Assembly: GCF_013870525.1 (NCBI RefSeq)
Contig: NZ_JACBXD010000064.1
Location: 1-45,507, forward strand
Length of the DNA: 45,507 bases
Direction: 5' to 3'
DNA from: Amycolatopsis pittospori
Lineage (GTDB): Bacteria > Actinomycetota > Actinomycetes > Mycobacteriales > Pseudonocardiaceae
Made by a program: the position numbers and the translations under genes. Position 1 is the first letter of the stretch; each line of letters opens with the position of its first letter. A model generated the notes under the pieces. It was not told the DNA's origin. It searched no databases and saw only the letters and a list, made by a program, of their open reading frames with translations. This document shows positions 8,444 through 16,211 of the stretch, in pieces.

Positions 8444-9007
8444 GTCGGTGATCTCCTGCTGCTGCGAACGCGACGTCGTGGCGGCTAGGTCCCGTGCGTC
8501 GGGGTTGCGGCCGTGCTGCGTCTCGGCGTCGGCGATGCGGACGCCGGCCTCGCGCTGCTTCTGCAGCCGCGTGACGAACTTCCGGTCGAAGTCCTTTCCG
8601 GACAGTCCGGCCAGTTCCGCCATGTCGCCGGGGGCGATGTAGCCGTCGCGCTGGATGTGTTCGAGGTTCGGATCGTCCGGCGCGGCCTGGCCCCAGGATT
8701 CGATGAGCGCGGAGAGCCGCGCGATCTCCGGTTCGTGTGTGTCGATGACGCGCTTCGCGAACGTCTTCAGTTCCGCGTTCTCGGCGCGCGTTTCGGCCAG
8801 GGAAGCCAGATCCACGCCCTGCTGGTGGTGCGCGAGGGCCTGCCGCGCGAACGCGACGTCGGCGTCGTTGAACGGAACGGCGGCCTGCTGCGCCAGCGGC
8901 GACGACCCGGGCGGCGCCGTCTGCGACTGGGGCGCCTCATCCGAGCAGCCGGTCAGCACGGCGGCCAGGACGACGGCAGGCAGGAACCGGAGGACGGCGT
9001 GCGGCAT
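8420..9007 (-). CDS. DUF305 lipoprotein
   Basis: A 195-residue lipoprotein with lipobox VLTGC (Cys21) and RBS GAGGAGCT. The body matches DUF305, a ferritin-like four-helix family usually made of two repeats that each carry a His-His metal-binding motif. The first repeat is intact (FARQALAHHQQGVDLA ... THEPEIARLSALIESWGQ). In the second repeat the expected HHxGA motif reads RLQKQREAG, so the second His pair is lost. Some family members are linked to copper handling, but with one repeat degenerate a metal role is uncertain. It is divergent from the amino acid permease, and the two share a duplicated promoter-like sequence. Confidence 0.82.
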   Translation of the reverse strand: MPHAVLRFLPAVVLAAVLTGCSDEAPQSQTAPPGSSPLAQQAAVPFNDADVAFARQALAHHQQGVDLASLAETRAENAELKTFAKRVIDTHEPEIARLSALIESWGQAAPDDPNLEHIQRDGYIAPGDMAELAGLSGKDFDRKFVTRLQKQREAGVRIADAETQHGRNPDARDLAATTSRSQQQEITDLRGFQQG

Positions 9008-9039
9008 CGAAGAGCTCCTCGGAACGCGCGGTGGAGGTG

Positions 9040-9068
9040 CCTAGGTCATGTCCTGCAAGTCAAGTTCG
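9040..9068 (-). promoter_or_regulatory. promoter-like element, DUF305-facing copy
   Basis: Read on the minus strand it is CGAAC, then TTGACTT, then GCAGGACATGACCTAGG, ending 32 bases before the DUF305 ATG. The last 17 bases differ at one position from the copy at 9172-9199. The matching direction relative to each gene suggests a shared promoter or activator site. Confidence 0.5.
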
Positions 9069-9171
9069 CGGTCTCCGCGCCCAGGCGGCCCCTGACGGCC
9101 CGACCGAGTACGACCCGGTACGAGGCCGCACCGCCCGCACCGCCAGGAACCACCTGGATCACGAAGCCCAT

Positions 9172-9199
9172 CGAACAGACTCGCAGGACACGACCTAGG
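9172..9199 (+). promoter_or_regulatory. promoter-like element, permease-facing copy
   Basis: Reads CGAAC, AGACTC, then GCAGGACACGACCTAGG on the plus strand, about 115 bases before the permease ATG. TAGGTT at 9196-9201 could be its -10. The near-copy at 9040-9068 faces the other way. Confidence 0.5.
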
Positions 9200-9314
9200 T
9201 TCGCAGAGTCCACATCGGCCTGTTCACCGGGGGTTGCGCAAACACTTTTCCTCAAGCTCTCGCGGTGCGACAATCCCGCGATTCACCGCCACTGGCGTCA
9301 GGAGGTAACCGCGA

Positions 9315-10715
9315 ATGGGCGCAGAAACCACCCCGGACCGGCAGACCGAGCGGGCGGGTCTGCGCCCGGAGCTGCGGCAACGCCACGTCCGGATGATCGC
9401 GCTGGGCGGCATCATCGGTGCGAGCCTGTTCATCGGCAGCGGCGCGGTCATCCACACCGTCGGCCCGGCCGCCGTCCTCTCCTATGCCATCGGCGGCCTG
9501 ATCGTCGTGCTGGTGATGCGGATGCTCGGCGAGATGGCGACGGCCTCGCCGTCGCAGGGCTCGTTCATGGAGTACGCGCGCACGTCACTCGGCGGCTGGG
9601 CGGGCTTCACCGTCGGCTGGCTGTACTGGTACTTCTGGGTGGGCGTCGTCGCGTTCGAGGCGGTCGCCGGGGCGAAGATCCTGCAGACCTGGATTCCCGT
9701 TGTCCCGCAATGGATCTTCTCGCTCGTGCTGATGCTCCTGCTGACCGCGACCAACCTCGCCTCGGCCCGGTCGTTCGGGGAGACCGAGTTCTGGCTCGCA
9801 TCGGTCAAGATCGCCACGATCGTGGTATTCCTGGTCGTCGGCGTCCTGTTCGTACTGGGGCTCTGGCCGGGCGGATCGTTCTCGGTCGGCAACATCGCAC
9901 AGGACGGCTTCCTCGCCAACGGCCCGTTCTCGGTGGTGCACGGCGTGGTGATCGTGATCTTCTCCTACTTCGGCGCGGAAATCGTCACCATCGCCGCCGC
10001 CGAATCCCGCGAACCCGAAGCGGCGGTGCGCAAGGCGACGTCGTCGATCGTGTGGCGGGTGGTCCTGTTCTACGTCGGTTCGGTGACGCTGCTGGTGATG
10101 ATCACCGGCTGGCGCGACATCCCGACCACGACGAGCCCGTTCGCCGCGGCGTTCGGCCGGTTCGGCATCCCCGCCGCTGAGACCGTGGTCAGCGCGGTGG
10201 TGCTCACAGCCGTGCTGTCGGTGCTGAATTCCGGGCTTTACACGGCTTCCCGCATGCTGTTCGCGTTGCGCGGCAACGGCTGGGCACCGAAATGGATCGC
10301 CGACACGAACCGGCGCGGTGTGCCGTGGAAGGCGATCCTGGTGTCCACTTCGGTCGGTTACGTCGCCGTGGTGATGAACTTCGTGTCCCCCGACAAGATC
10401 TTCTACTTCATCATCAACTCCGCCGGCGCCGTCGCGCTGTTCGTCTACGCGATCATCGCCGGTTCGCAGCTGCGGATGCGACGTCGGCTGGAAGCCGAAG
10501 CACCCGAACGGCTGAAGCTGCGCATGTGGGGCTATCCCTGGCTGAGCTGGCTGACCCTCGCCGGGACGCTGGCGGTCGTCGCGTCGATGCTGTTCGTGGA
10601 CGACGACACCCGAGCCCAGCTGTACCTGAGCCTGATCAGCCTGGCGGTGATCCTCGCCGTCTACTTCATCCAGCGCCGGCGATCCGGCCGAGAGCCCCGT
10701 AGAACACCTCACTGA
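9315..10715 (+). CDS. amino acid permease (APC superfamily, AAT family)
   Basis: A 466-residue, twelve-helix permease. The family signature is clear at the N-terminus: RHVRMIALGGIIGASLFIGSG, then PAAVLSYAIGGLIVVLVMRMLGEMA. This group (CycA, AnsP, GabP, ProY) imports amino acids with protons; the exact substrate cannot be set. A perfect AGGAGGT precedes the ATG by eight bases. The last 50 bases overlap the convergent VWA gene. Confidence 0.93.
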   Translation: MGAETTPDRQTERAGLRPELRQRHVRMIALGGIIGASLFIGSGAVIHTVGPAAVLSYAIGGLIVVLVMRMLGEMATASPSQGSFMEYARTSLGGWAGFTVGWLYWYFWVGVVAFEAVAGAKILQTWIPVVPQWIFSLVLMLLLTATNLASARSFGETEFWLASVKIATIVVFLVVGVLFVLGLWPGGSFSVGNIAQDGFLANGPFSVVHGVVIVIFSYFGAEIVTIAAAESREPEAAVRKATSSIVWRVVLFYVGSVTLLVMITGWRDIPTTTSPFAAAFGRFGIPAAETVVSAVVLTAVLSVLNSGLYTASRMLFALRGNGWAPKWIADTNRRGVPWKAILVSTSVGYVAVVMNFVSPDKIFYFIINSAGAVALFVYAIIAGSQLRMRRRLEAEAPERLKLRMWGYPWLSWLTLAGTLAVVASMLFVDDDTRAQLYLSLISLAVILAVYFIQRRRSGREPRRTPH

Positions 10716-12258
10716 TCTTCGCCGGATCACGGCTGAGGAAGGCCTGGCCGCCGGCCGGGGCGACGAGCTGATCGAGTTCGGCCTCGTCGGCGTCCGGGCC
10801 GATCCCGATGCCGATCAGCGGCACCGGACGGCGCTGGTCGCGCAGCTTTCCCAGCTCCGCCACCAGGTTCTCGCGGCTGATACCGCCGGGGTCGGTGTTG
10901 CGGCCGTCGGTCATCACGATGACCAGGTTCAGTTTCCCGGGCTCCCATTCCTTGCGTGCCAGGCGATAGATGTCGAGGACGCTGTCGTAGAGACCGGTCT
11001 GGCCGTCCGGGACCGCCCGGACGGCGCGCAGCTTGCCGACCGCCGCCAGCTGCTGCCCGACCGGCGCCATCGGCAGGATCTCCCGATAGTCGCGCTCACC
11101 GTCCACTTTGGTCGCAAAGGCCAGGAAACGCACCTGTGACGTGGGTTTGAACAGATGCAGCGCGTTCTCCGCCGCTTCCAGGGTGACCTGCAGCCGGGAC
11201 TTCCCGGTGCCGGGGACAGGCGCGCTCATCGAACCGGAGACGTCGATGAGCACCTGCACCCGGGCGCTCGCGCTCACACCGGCCCATTGACTGAGCGCTT
11301 TGTCGACTTCGGCGGCGGCCGGGAATTCGGCGCTTCGCTGCCCTTGGACCGACAGACGTTGATCGGTTTCGGCCAGCCGCAAGGCCTGCCCGCCGGGAGC
11401 GCGCAGCCCCGCTCGCGCGATCGCCGCGGCGCTGGAACCGTTGAGCAGAGCCCGTTTCAGCTCGGCGACCGCACTCCCCTGCCTCGGCGTCGCGCCCGCG
11501 ATCTCCACGAACGGATAATCCAGCGAGGGGGACGCGGGTGTGTACGCGGCGACCAAGGCGCCCCCGTCCGGCTTCGCGGAAAGATCGGAATTGTGCCGCA
11601 GTACCGCGTTCTCCGACGCGGGGAAAACGGTCAGTGGGGCGTCGTAGGTGTTGGCGGAGAACTTCCGGAGCAACGCAACGTACGCGGCGGCGGGATCCGA
11701 AGCGCCTTTGACGACGTCGCGCAGCGCCAGCAGCGCGGAAACGCCGACCGGATCCCGTGCCGGATCCGGCATCCCGGCGACGATCTTGTCACCACGCAGG
11801 ACATCCAGCCAGGTCAGCGGCTTGTACGGCCAGCCGAGCCCTTTCGCGACCGGTTCCGTCACCGCGAGCACCACGGGCGAATTGGCCACGGACGGACCGG
11901 ATTCGGGGACGCCGGCCGCACCGAGCTGGTGGGCTCGGCGCAGAAACAGCGTGGAGGACGGGATCCAGGCCTGCGGCCGGGACGCGTCGCCGGACAGCTC
12001 CTCCGCCATCTGAAGGGATTCGCGGGACTGGACGTCGATCGTGGCGCAGTCGAGTTCGACGTCGCGGGCGGCCTCGGCGATGGCGGGGGCGACGTCGGGC
12101 GACGCGGCGACGACCACCTTCGCCGGATCGCATTCGGGGACGGAGCGGGCCATGGCGACGGTCACCCAGGTGGCGGCACCGAGCACGGCCGCCAAGGCGA
12201 AGGCCAGCAGAGGGACCAGCACCCGTCTTCGGGTCCGGGCGGTGGAATGGCGTCCCAT
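10666..12258 (-). CDS. membrane-anchored substrate-binding/VWA-domain protein
   Basis: A 530-residue protein. I start it at the ATG at 12258 (MGRHSTA), which has GGGAGAG upstream; the frame also has an ATG at 12273. One N-terminal transmembrane helix (~13-37) anchors it outside the cell. Next comes a region resembling a type-2 periplasmic substrate-binding protein (~45-290: VVVAASPDVAPAIAEAAR, PVVLAVTEPVAKGLGW). It is followed by a von Willebrand factor A domain with the metal-ion-dependent adhesion site DVSGSMS (~339-345), a later Thr in DGQTGLYDS and an Asp in VIVMTDGRNTDPGG. This fusion recurs in actinomycetes; its ligand is unknown. It converges on the permease with a 50-bp overlap. Confidence 0.87.
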   Translation of the reverse strand: MGRHSTARTRRRVLVPLLAFALAAVLGAATWVTVAMARSVPECDPAKVVVAASPDVAPAIAEAARDVELDCATIDVQSRESLQMAEELSGDASRPQAWIPSSTLFLRRAHQLGAAGVPESGPSVANSPVVLAVTEPVAKGLGWPYKPLTWLDVLRGDKIVAGMPDPARDPVGVSALLALRDVVKGASDPAAAYVALLRKFSANTYDAPLTVFPASENAVLRHNSDLSAKPDGGALVAAYTPASPSLDYPFVEIAGATPRQGSAVAELKRALLNGSSAAAIARAGLRAPGGQALRLAETDQRLSVQGQRSAEFPAAAEVDKALSQWAGVSASARVQVLIDVSGSMSAPVPGTGKSRLQVTLEAAENALHLFKPTSQVRFLAFATKVDGERDYREILPMAPVGQQLAAVGKLRAVRAVPDGQTGLYDSVLDIYRLARKEWEPGKLNLVIVMTDGRNTDPGGISRENLVAELGKLRDQRRPVPLIGIGIGPDADEAELDQLVAPAGGQAFLSRDPAKISEVFYGALGRIAGAG

Positions 12259-12430
12259 CGGCTCTCCCGGCATGGGGGCTCAGTGGCGTCCGAGGGTACG
12301 CCGCACCGGCCCCTAGGGGAAGGCTGCGACCTACGGCGTAGAAGAACCCCACCGTGGCGGGAGGTGCTCGAAAGCGCGCCGCGGAACACTTACCCCGTAA
12401 GGAAAATACTCGATACCGGGGGAATCCGTG

Positions 12431-12550
12431 ATGAACCGGCCCACTCGCGCGGAACAGCGCAAAGCCCGCAACGCCCTGTTCGGTCAGGCGATCACGATCA
12501 CTTTCGCTCTGCTGATGACGGTGGCCGTCCGTCGGCCTTCATCGGGATGA
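12431..12550 (+). CDS. possible 39-residue small protein or gene remnant
   Basis: ATG (or the GTG three bases earlier) with GGGGGA upstream opens a frame giving a basic N-terminus MNRPTRAEQRKARNALFGQ, then a hydrophobic run AITITFALLMTVAV and a stop. It looks like the start of a small membrane protein. The frame ends soon after it runs into the 3' end of the opposite-strand pentapeptide gene (overlap 12498-12550), so it may be a truncated remnant rather than a working gene. Confidence 0.35.
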   Translation: MNRPTRAEQRKARNALFGQAITITFALLMTVAVRRPSSG

Positions 12551-13328
12551 GCCGGGCTTGAGCGACCGGCGAATTCGCCCAAGGACGCCACGGCGACGGC
12601 CACGAGTGGGCGGCGTCGGGCTGTTCCACCCGCGCGTCCGTGAAATCGGCGCCTGTCTCGAACCGGGCGTCGGCGAACGTGGTCGTCCCGCTGAACAGCG
12701 CGCCGGCGAAGGTCGCGTAACTCGGGAACGACGCGGCACGGAAGTCGGTGTCGCCGGTGAAGCACGCCCTTTCGAAATTCACGGAGGGCGAGAACCGGGT
12801 CCGGCGGAAGTTCCCGCGGACGATCAGGCTGTCCTCGAGTTCGGCGCGTACGAGGAAGGTGTCCGCGAAATCGGGTTCGACGAGCACCGCGTCCCGCAGT
12901 CCCAGCTCCTCGACCTCCCAGAACTCGAAGGGTCTGGCCTCCCCCAAAGGCCACCTGAAGTGCCGCGTGAGAAACCTCTGCGCGGCGAGCCGGACTTCGA
13001 GTTCTGCCTCGTCTTCGACCGGGTATACGAAAGGTTTACGCAGGTAGGCGCAGATCAGCTCGACAACGTCTTGCCTGACGTCGGGTTCTTCGCGCCCGCA
13101 GCGTTCCAGGGCCGCGAAGCATTCGAGGCGCTCCGCGGCGTCCTCGCTCTCCATCATCTCGACGGCGTTTTCCCAGCGGTCCAGCCTGAGCCCTCGAGCC
13201 ACCAACGCGGGCCGTTCGCGCCGGTCGCGGCGGACGCCCTCGATGTATATCCGGAGGAGGTAGATCGCCCCCACTCCGAGCGCCACACCCACCAGCGCGG
13301 CTACCACATGCACCCCCACCATCACCAT
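12498..13328 (-). CDS. membrane-anchored pentapeptide-repeat protein
   Basis: A 276-residue protein. One N-terminal helix (~4-27) is followed by a charged helical region (~30-125) and then a run of five-residue repeats (~140-232) with F or L at the central position and A at i-2: FADTF, LVRAE, LEDSL, FRRTR, FERAC, FRAAS, FAGAL, FADAR, FTDAR. Such repeats fold into a right-handed beta-helix. After ~235 the tail is Pro/Ser/Trp-rich and unstructured. No function is assigned; known members are scaffolds or DNA-gyrase mimics, but nothing here points to gyrase. CATAAT at 13335-13340 is six bases before the ATG, so the transcript is probably leaderless. Confidence 0.8.
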   Translation of the reverse strand: MVMVGVHVVAALVGVALGVGAIYLLRIYIEGVRRDRRERPALVARGLRLDRWENAVEMMESEDAAERLECFAALERCGREEPDVRQDVVELICAYLRKPFVYPVEDEAELEVRLAAQRFLTRHFRWPLGEARPFEFWEVEELGLRDAVLVEPDFADTFLVRAELEDSLIVRGNFRRTRFSPSVNFERACFTGDTDFRAASFPSYATFAGALFSGTTTFADARFETGADFTDARVEQPDAAHSWPSPWRPWANSPVAQARLIPMKADGRPPSSAERK

Positions 13329-13334
13329 GTGGTG

Positions 13335-13340
13335 ATTATG
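13335..13340 (-). promoter_or_regulatory. -10 element of the pentapeptide gene
   Basis: CATAAT on the minus strand, six bases before the ATG at 13328. The -35 position would fall inside the adjacent hairpin at 13343-13384. Confidence 0.5.
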
Positions 13341-13342
13341 CG

Positions 13343-13384
13343 CGAGAAGGCCCCTTCACTCGACTGAGTAAAGGGGCCTTCTCG
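13343..13384. repeat. 42-bp palindrome between RNase J and the pentapeptide gene (family C)
   Basis: Arms 13343-13356 (CGAGAAGGCCCCTT) and 13371-13384 are perfect 14-bp complements. Inside, ACTC pairs with GAGT around a GACT loop after one mismatch. It starts nine bases past the RNase J stop and ends just before the next gene's -10. It probably stops RNase J transcription, though no T-tract follows. Confidence 0.85.
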
Positions 13385-13392
13385 TATTACGG

Positions 13393-15090
13393 CTAAACGG
13401 GGATGACCGTCGGCACGATCATCGGACGGCGCCGGTAGGTGTCGGCGACCCACCGGCCGACGACGCGGCGCACGGCCTGCGCGATGCGGTGCGTGTCGGT
13501 GATGCCTTCGGCCTCGGTCCTCGCGAGTTCCATCTCCACCATCGGGAGTACGGCGTCGAGGGCCTTCGGGTCGTCGGAGAACCCGCGCCCGGACACCGTC
13601 GGCTTGGTCACCGCGCGGCCGGTGTTGGTGTCGACGGCCACCGTGATCGCGATGAAACCGCCTTCGCCCAGCACGAGCCGGTCGGAAAGGGTGGACTCGC
13701 CGACGTCGCCGACCGAGAGGCCGTCGACGTAGACGTGCCCGACCTCGACCCGGCCGGTACGCGAAGCCTTGCCGTCGACCAGGTCGACCACGACCCCGTC
13801 TTCGGCGATGACCACGTTCTCCGGCGCGACGCCGGTGCGCACGGCCAGTTCGCCGTTGGCGCGCAGATGCTTCCACTCGCCGTGCACCGGCATGACGTTG
13901 CTGGGACGCACCGCGTTGTACAGGTACAGCAGCTCGCCCGCCGACGCGTGACCGGACACGTGCACCTTGGCGTTGCCCTGGTGCACGACGTTCGCGCCGA
14001 GCCGGGTGAGGCCGTTGACGACGCCGAAGACGGCGGTCTCGTTGCCCGGGATCATCGAGCTGGCCAGTACGACGGTGTCACCCGCGCGGATCGAGATCTG
14101 CCGGTGCTCGCCGCGCGCCATCCGCGAAAGCGCCGAAAGCGGCTCGCCCTGCGAACCGGTCGACACGAACAGCACCTTGCTCTCGGGCAGGTCGCTCGCC
14201 TGGTCGAGGTTGACCAGGAGGCCGTCCGGCACGTTCAGCAGGCCGAGGTCGGCGGCGATGCCCATGTTCCGGACCATCGACCGGCCGACGAACGCGACCC
14301 GGCGGCCGTGCCGCGTGGCGGCGTCGAGCACCTGCTGCACGCGGTGAACGTGGCTCGCGAAGCAGGCCACGATGACGCGCTGGTCGACCCGGCGGACGAC
14401 GTCGTCGAGCACCGGGCCGATGTCGCGCTCCGGCATGACGAACCCGGGGACCTCGGCGTTGGTCGAGTCGACGCAGAACAGGTCCACGCCCTCGTCGCCG
14501 AGCCGGGAGAACCCGGCGAGGTCGGTCAGCCGCCCGTCGAGCGGGAGCTGGTCGAGTTTGATGTCACCGGTGTGCAGCACGACACCTGCGGGGGTGCGGA
14601 TGGCCACCGCGAGCGCGTCCGGGATGGAGTGGTTGACCGCGAAGAACTCGAGGTCGAAGGCACCGACGGTGCGGCGCTCGCCCTCGCGGACCTCGATCAG
14701 GTTCGGCCGCTGACGGTGTTCCTTGGCCTTGGCCGCGAGCAGCGCGTTCGTGAACCGGGATCCGTAGATCTTCAGGTCCGGGAACAGCCGCAGGAGGAAC
14801 GGGACGGCGCCGATGTGGTCCTCGTGCCCGTGGGTGAGGACGAGGCCGTCGATGTCCTCCAGGCGGTCTTCGATCGCGCGGAAGTCGGGCAGGATCAGGT
14901 CGACGCCGGGCTGGTCGTCTTCGGGGAACAGGACCCCGCAGTCGACGATCAGCAGACGGCCGCCGAATTCGAAGACGGTCATGTTGCGGCCGACTTCGCC
15001 GATCCCGCCGAGCGCGACCACGCGCAAGGCGCCTTCGGGCAGCGCGGGCGGCGGGGTCGTCGGTCCGGGTCCGGTTGGCAGTGAACTCAC
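13393..15090 (-). CDS. rnj: ribonuclease J
   Basis: A 565-residue metallo-beta-lactamase/beta-CASP ribonuclease. The zinc motif is THGHEDHIG (His87, His89, Asp91, His92), followed by the beta-CASP domain (VIVACFASHVHRVQQVLDAA, FVSTGSQGEPLSALSRMARGEH) and the C-terminal RNase J domain (HVSGHASAGELLYLYNAVRPSNVMPVHGEWKHL is the motif B/C region). The enzyme combines endonuclease and 5' exonuclease activity in mRNA and rRNA processing. Its GTG start overlaps the dapA stop (GTGA), so the two are co-transcribed, as in other actinobacteria. Confidence 0.96.
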   Translation of the reverse strand: MSSLPTGPGPTTPPPALPEGALRVVALGGIGEVGRNMTVFEFGGRLLIVDCGVLFPEDDQPGVDLILPDFRAIEDRLEDIDGLVLTHGHEDHIGAVPFLLRLFPDLKIYGSRFTNALLAAKAKEHRQRPNLIEVREGERRTVGAFDLEFFAVNHSIPDALAVAIRTPAGVVLHTGDIKLDQLPLDGRLTDLAGFSRLGDEGVDLFCVDSTNAEVPGFVMPERDIGPVLDDVVRRVDQRVIVACFASHVHRVQQVLDAATRHGRRVAFVGRSMVRNMGIAADLGLLNVPDGLLVNLDQASDLPESKVLFVSTGSQGEPLSALSRMARGEHRQISIRAGDTVVLASSMIPGNETAVFGVVNGLTRLGANVVHQGNAKVHVSGHASAGELLYLYNAVRPSNVMPVHGEWKHLRANGELAVRTGVAPENVVIAEDGVVVDLVDGKASRTGRVEVGHVYVDGLSVGDVGESTLSDRLVLGEGGFIAITVAVDTNTGRAVTKPTVSGRGFSDDPKALDAVLPMVEMELARTEAEGITDTHRIAQAVRRVVGRWVADTYRRRPMIVPTVIPV

Positions 15091-16100
15091 CGAGGCATGG
15101 TCCCAACGCTGGTATGTGAGGTCGGCGCCGTATAGGCCGCCGCTGAATCTGCTTGTGCCACCCGAGCACCATGCCAGTCACTGGCGGCGCTTTCGCCGAG
15201 CGGCACGCCACCCTGGGCGAGATCGGCGGAAATCGCCTGGAGCTGTTCGTCGCCTGCGGCCACGATCGGCAACCGGGGGTCGCCGATGTCGAACCCGCGG
15301 AGCCGCAGGGCCGCCTTCGAGAAGGCGACACCGCCGACACGGGACATCGCCCGCAGGACGGGCAGCATGCCGCGGTGGTTGGTGCGGGCGGTCGAGGTGT
15401 CGCCCGATTCGTAGGCGTCCATCATGCCGCGGATCCGGCCCGCGGCGACGTGCCCGATCACACTGACCACGCCCGCGCCGCCGACGGAGATCCACGGCAG
15501 GTTGAGGCCGTCGTCACCGGAGTAGTAGGCGAGCGGCGAGTTCGCGATGACCTCGGAGCCGGCGATCAGATCGCCCTTGGCGTCCTTGACCGCGAGGATG
15601 CGCGGGTGCTCCGAAAGCCGCAGCAGCGTGTCGACCTCGATCGGGACGATCGAACGCGGCGGGATGTCGTAGAGCATCACGGGCAGTTCGGTGACGTCGG
15701 CGACCGTGGTGAAGTGCGCGTAGAGCCCGGCCTGGCTGGGCCGCGAGTAGTACGGCGTCACGACCAGGAGGCCGTGCGCGCCGGCTTCGGCGGCCTGCTT
15801 CGCCTGCTCGATGCTGTGCGCGGTGTTGTTCGTGCCCGCGCCCGCGACGATGGTCGCGCGGTCACCGACGGCCTCGACGACGGCGCGGATCAGCTCGGCC
15901 TTTTCGGCGTCGGTCGTGGTCGGGCTCTCCCCCGTCGTGCCGTTCACGACGAGACCGTCGTTGCCCAGGTCCACGAGGTGTTCGGCCAGCTCCTGCGCCC
16001 GCTTCAGGTCCAAGGCGCCGTCGGCGTCGAAGGGGGTGGCCATCGCGGTGAGCACGCGCCCGAACGGTCTTCCCGGCGCTGCGGTAGGTGGAGTGGACAT
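15087..16100 (-). CDS. dapA: 4-hydroxy-tetrahydrodipicolinate synthase
   Basis: A 337-residue TIM-barrel lyase condensing pyruvate with aspartate semialdehyde, the first step to diaminopimelate and lysine. I start at the ATG at 16100 with AGGAGGT at 16111-16117; the frame is open to 16181, but that part looks non-coding. Motifs: GTTGE (54-58), the TPYYSRPSQAGLYAHF segment, the Tyr of LYDIP (Tyr144) and the Schiff-base lysine in VKDAKGD (Lys172). The protein is about 35 residues longer than the usual ~300: after DLAQGGVPLGESA the tail (to HTSVGTMPR) looks low-complexity and carries no family feature. The stop overlaps the RNase J start. Confidence 0.95.
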   Translation of the reverse strand: MSTPPTAAPGRPFGRVLTAMATPFDADGALDLKRAQELAEHLVDLGNDGLVVNGTTGESPTTTDAEKAELIRAVVEAVGDRATIVAGAGTNNTAHSIEQAKQAAEAGAHGLLVVTPYYSRPSQAGLYAHFTTVADVTELPVMLYDIPPRSIVPIEVDTLLRLSEHPRILAVKDAKGDLIAGSEVIANSPLAYYSGDDGLNLPWISVGGAGVVSVIGHVAAGRIRGMMDAYESGDTSTARTNHRGMLPVLRAMSRVGGVAFSKAALRLRGFDIGDPRLPIVAAGDEQLQAISADLAQGGVPLGESAASDWHGARVAQADSAAAYTAPTSHTSVGTMPR

Positions 16101-16211
16101 GGTGTGAAGGTACCTCCTGCGCTCGCCGAACCCCTTGCCGACGTGGTCATTCCCGGGAATGCGGGAGATTTTCCGCGACAAGGGGGAACTCGGCGCAAAC
16201 TCTGGCGTGAC

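Larger units (their letters stand above)
9008..9314. promoter_or_regulatory. 307-bp divergent intergenic region
   Basis: The region between the DUF305 gene and the amino acid permease. It contains no convincing gene; a short minus-strand frame at 9046-9273 has no RBS or recognisable product. It holds two inversely oriented near-copies of one ~28-bp sequence, at 9040-9068 and 9172-9199, each pointing toward its nearer gene, and the permease RBS AGGAGGT at 9300-9306. Confidence 0.7.

Noticed and set aside
9046..9273. 75-codon minus-strand frame in the divergent gap before the permease
   Set aside because: No RBS, no recognisable product, and it spans the promoter elements; gap length and orientation fit a regulatory region.
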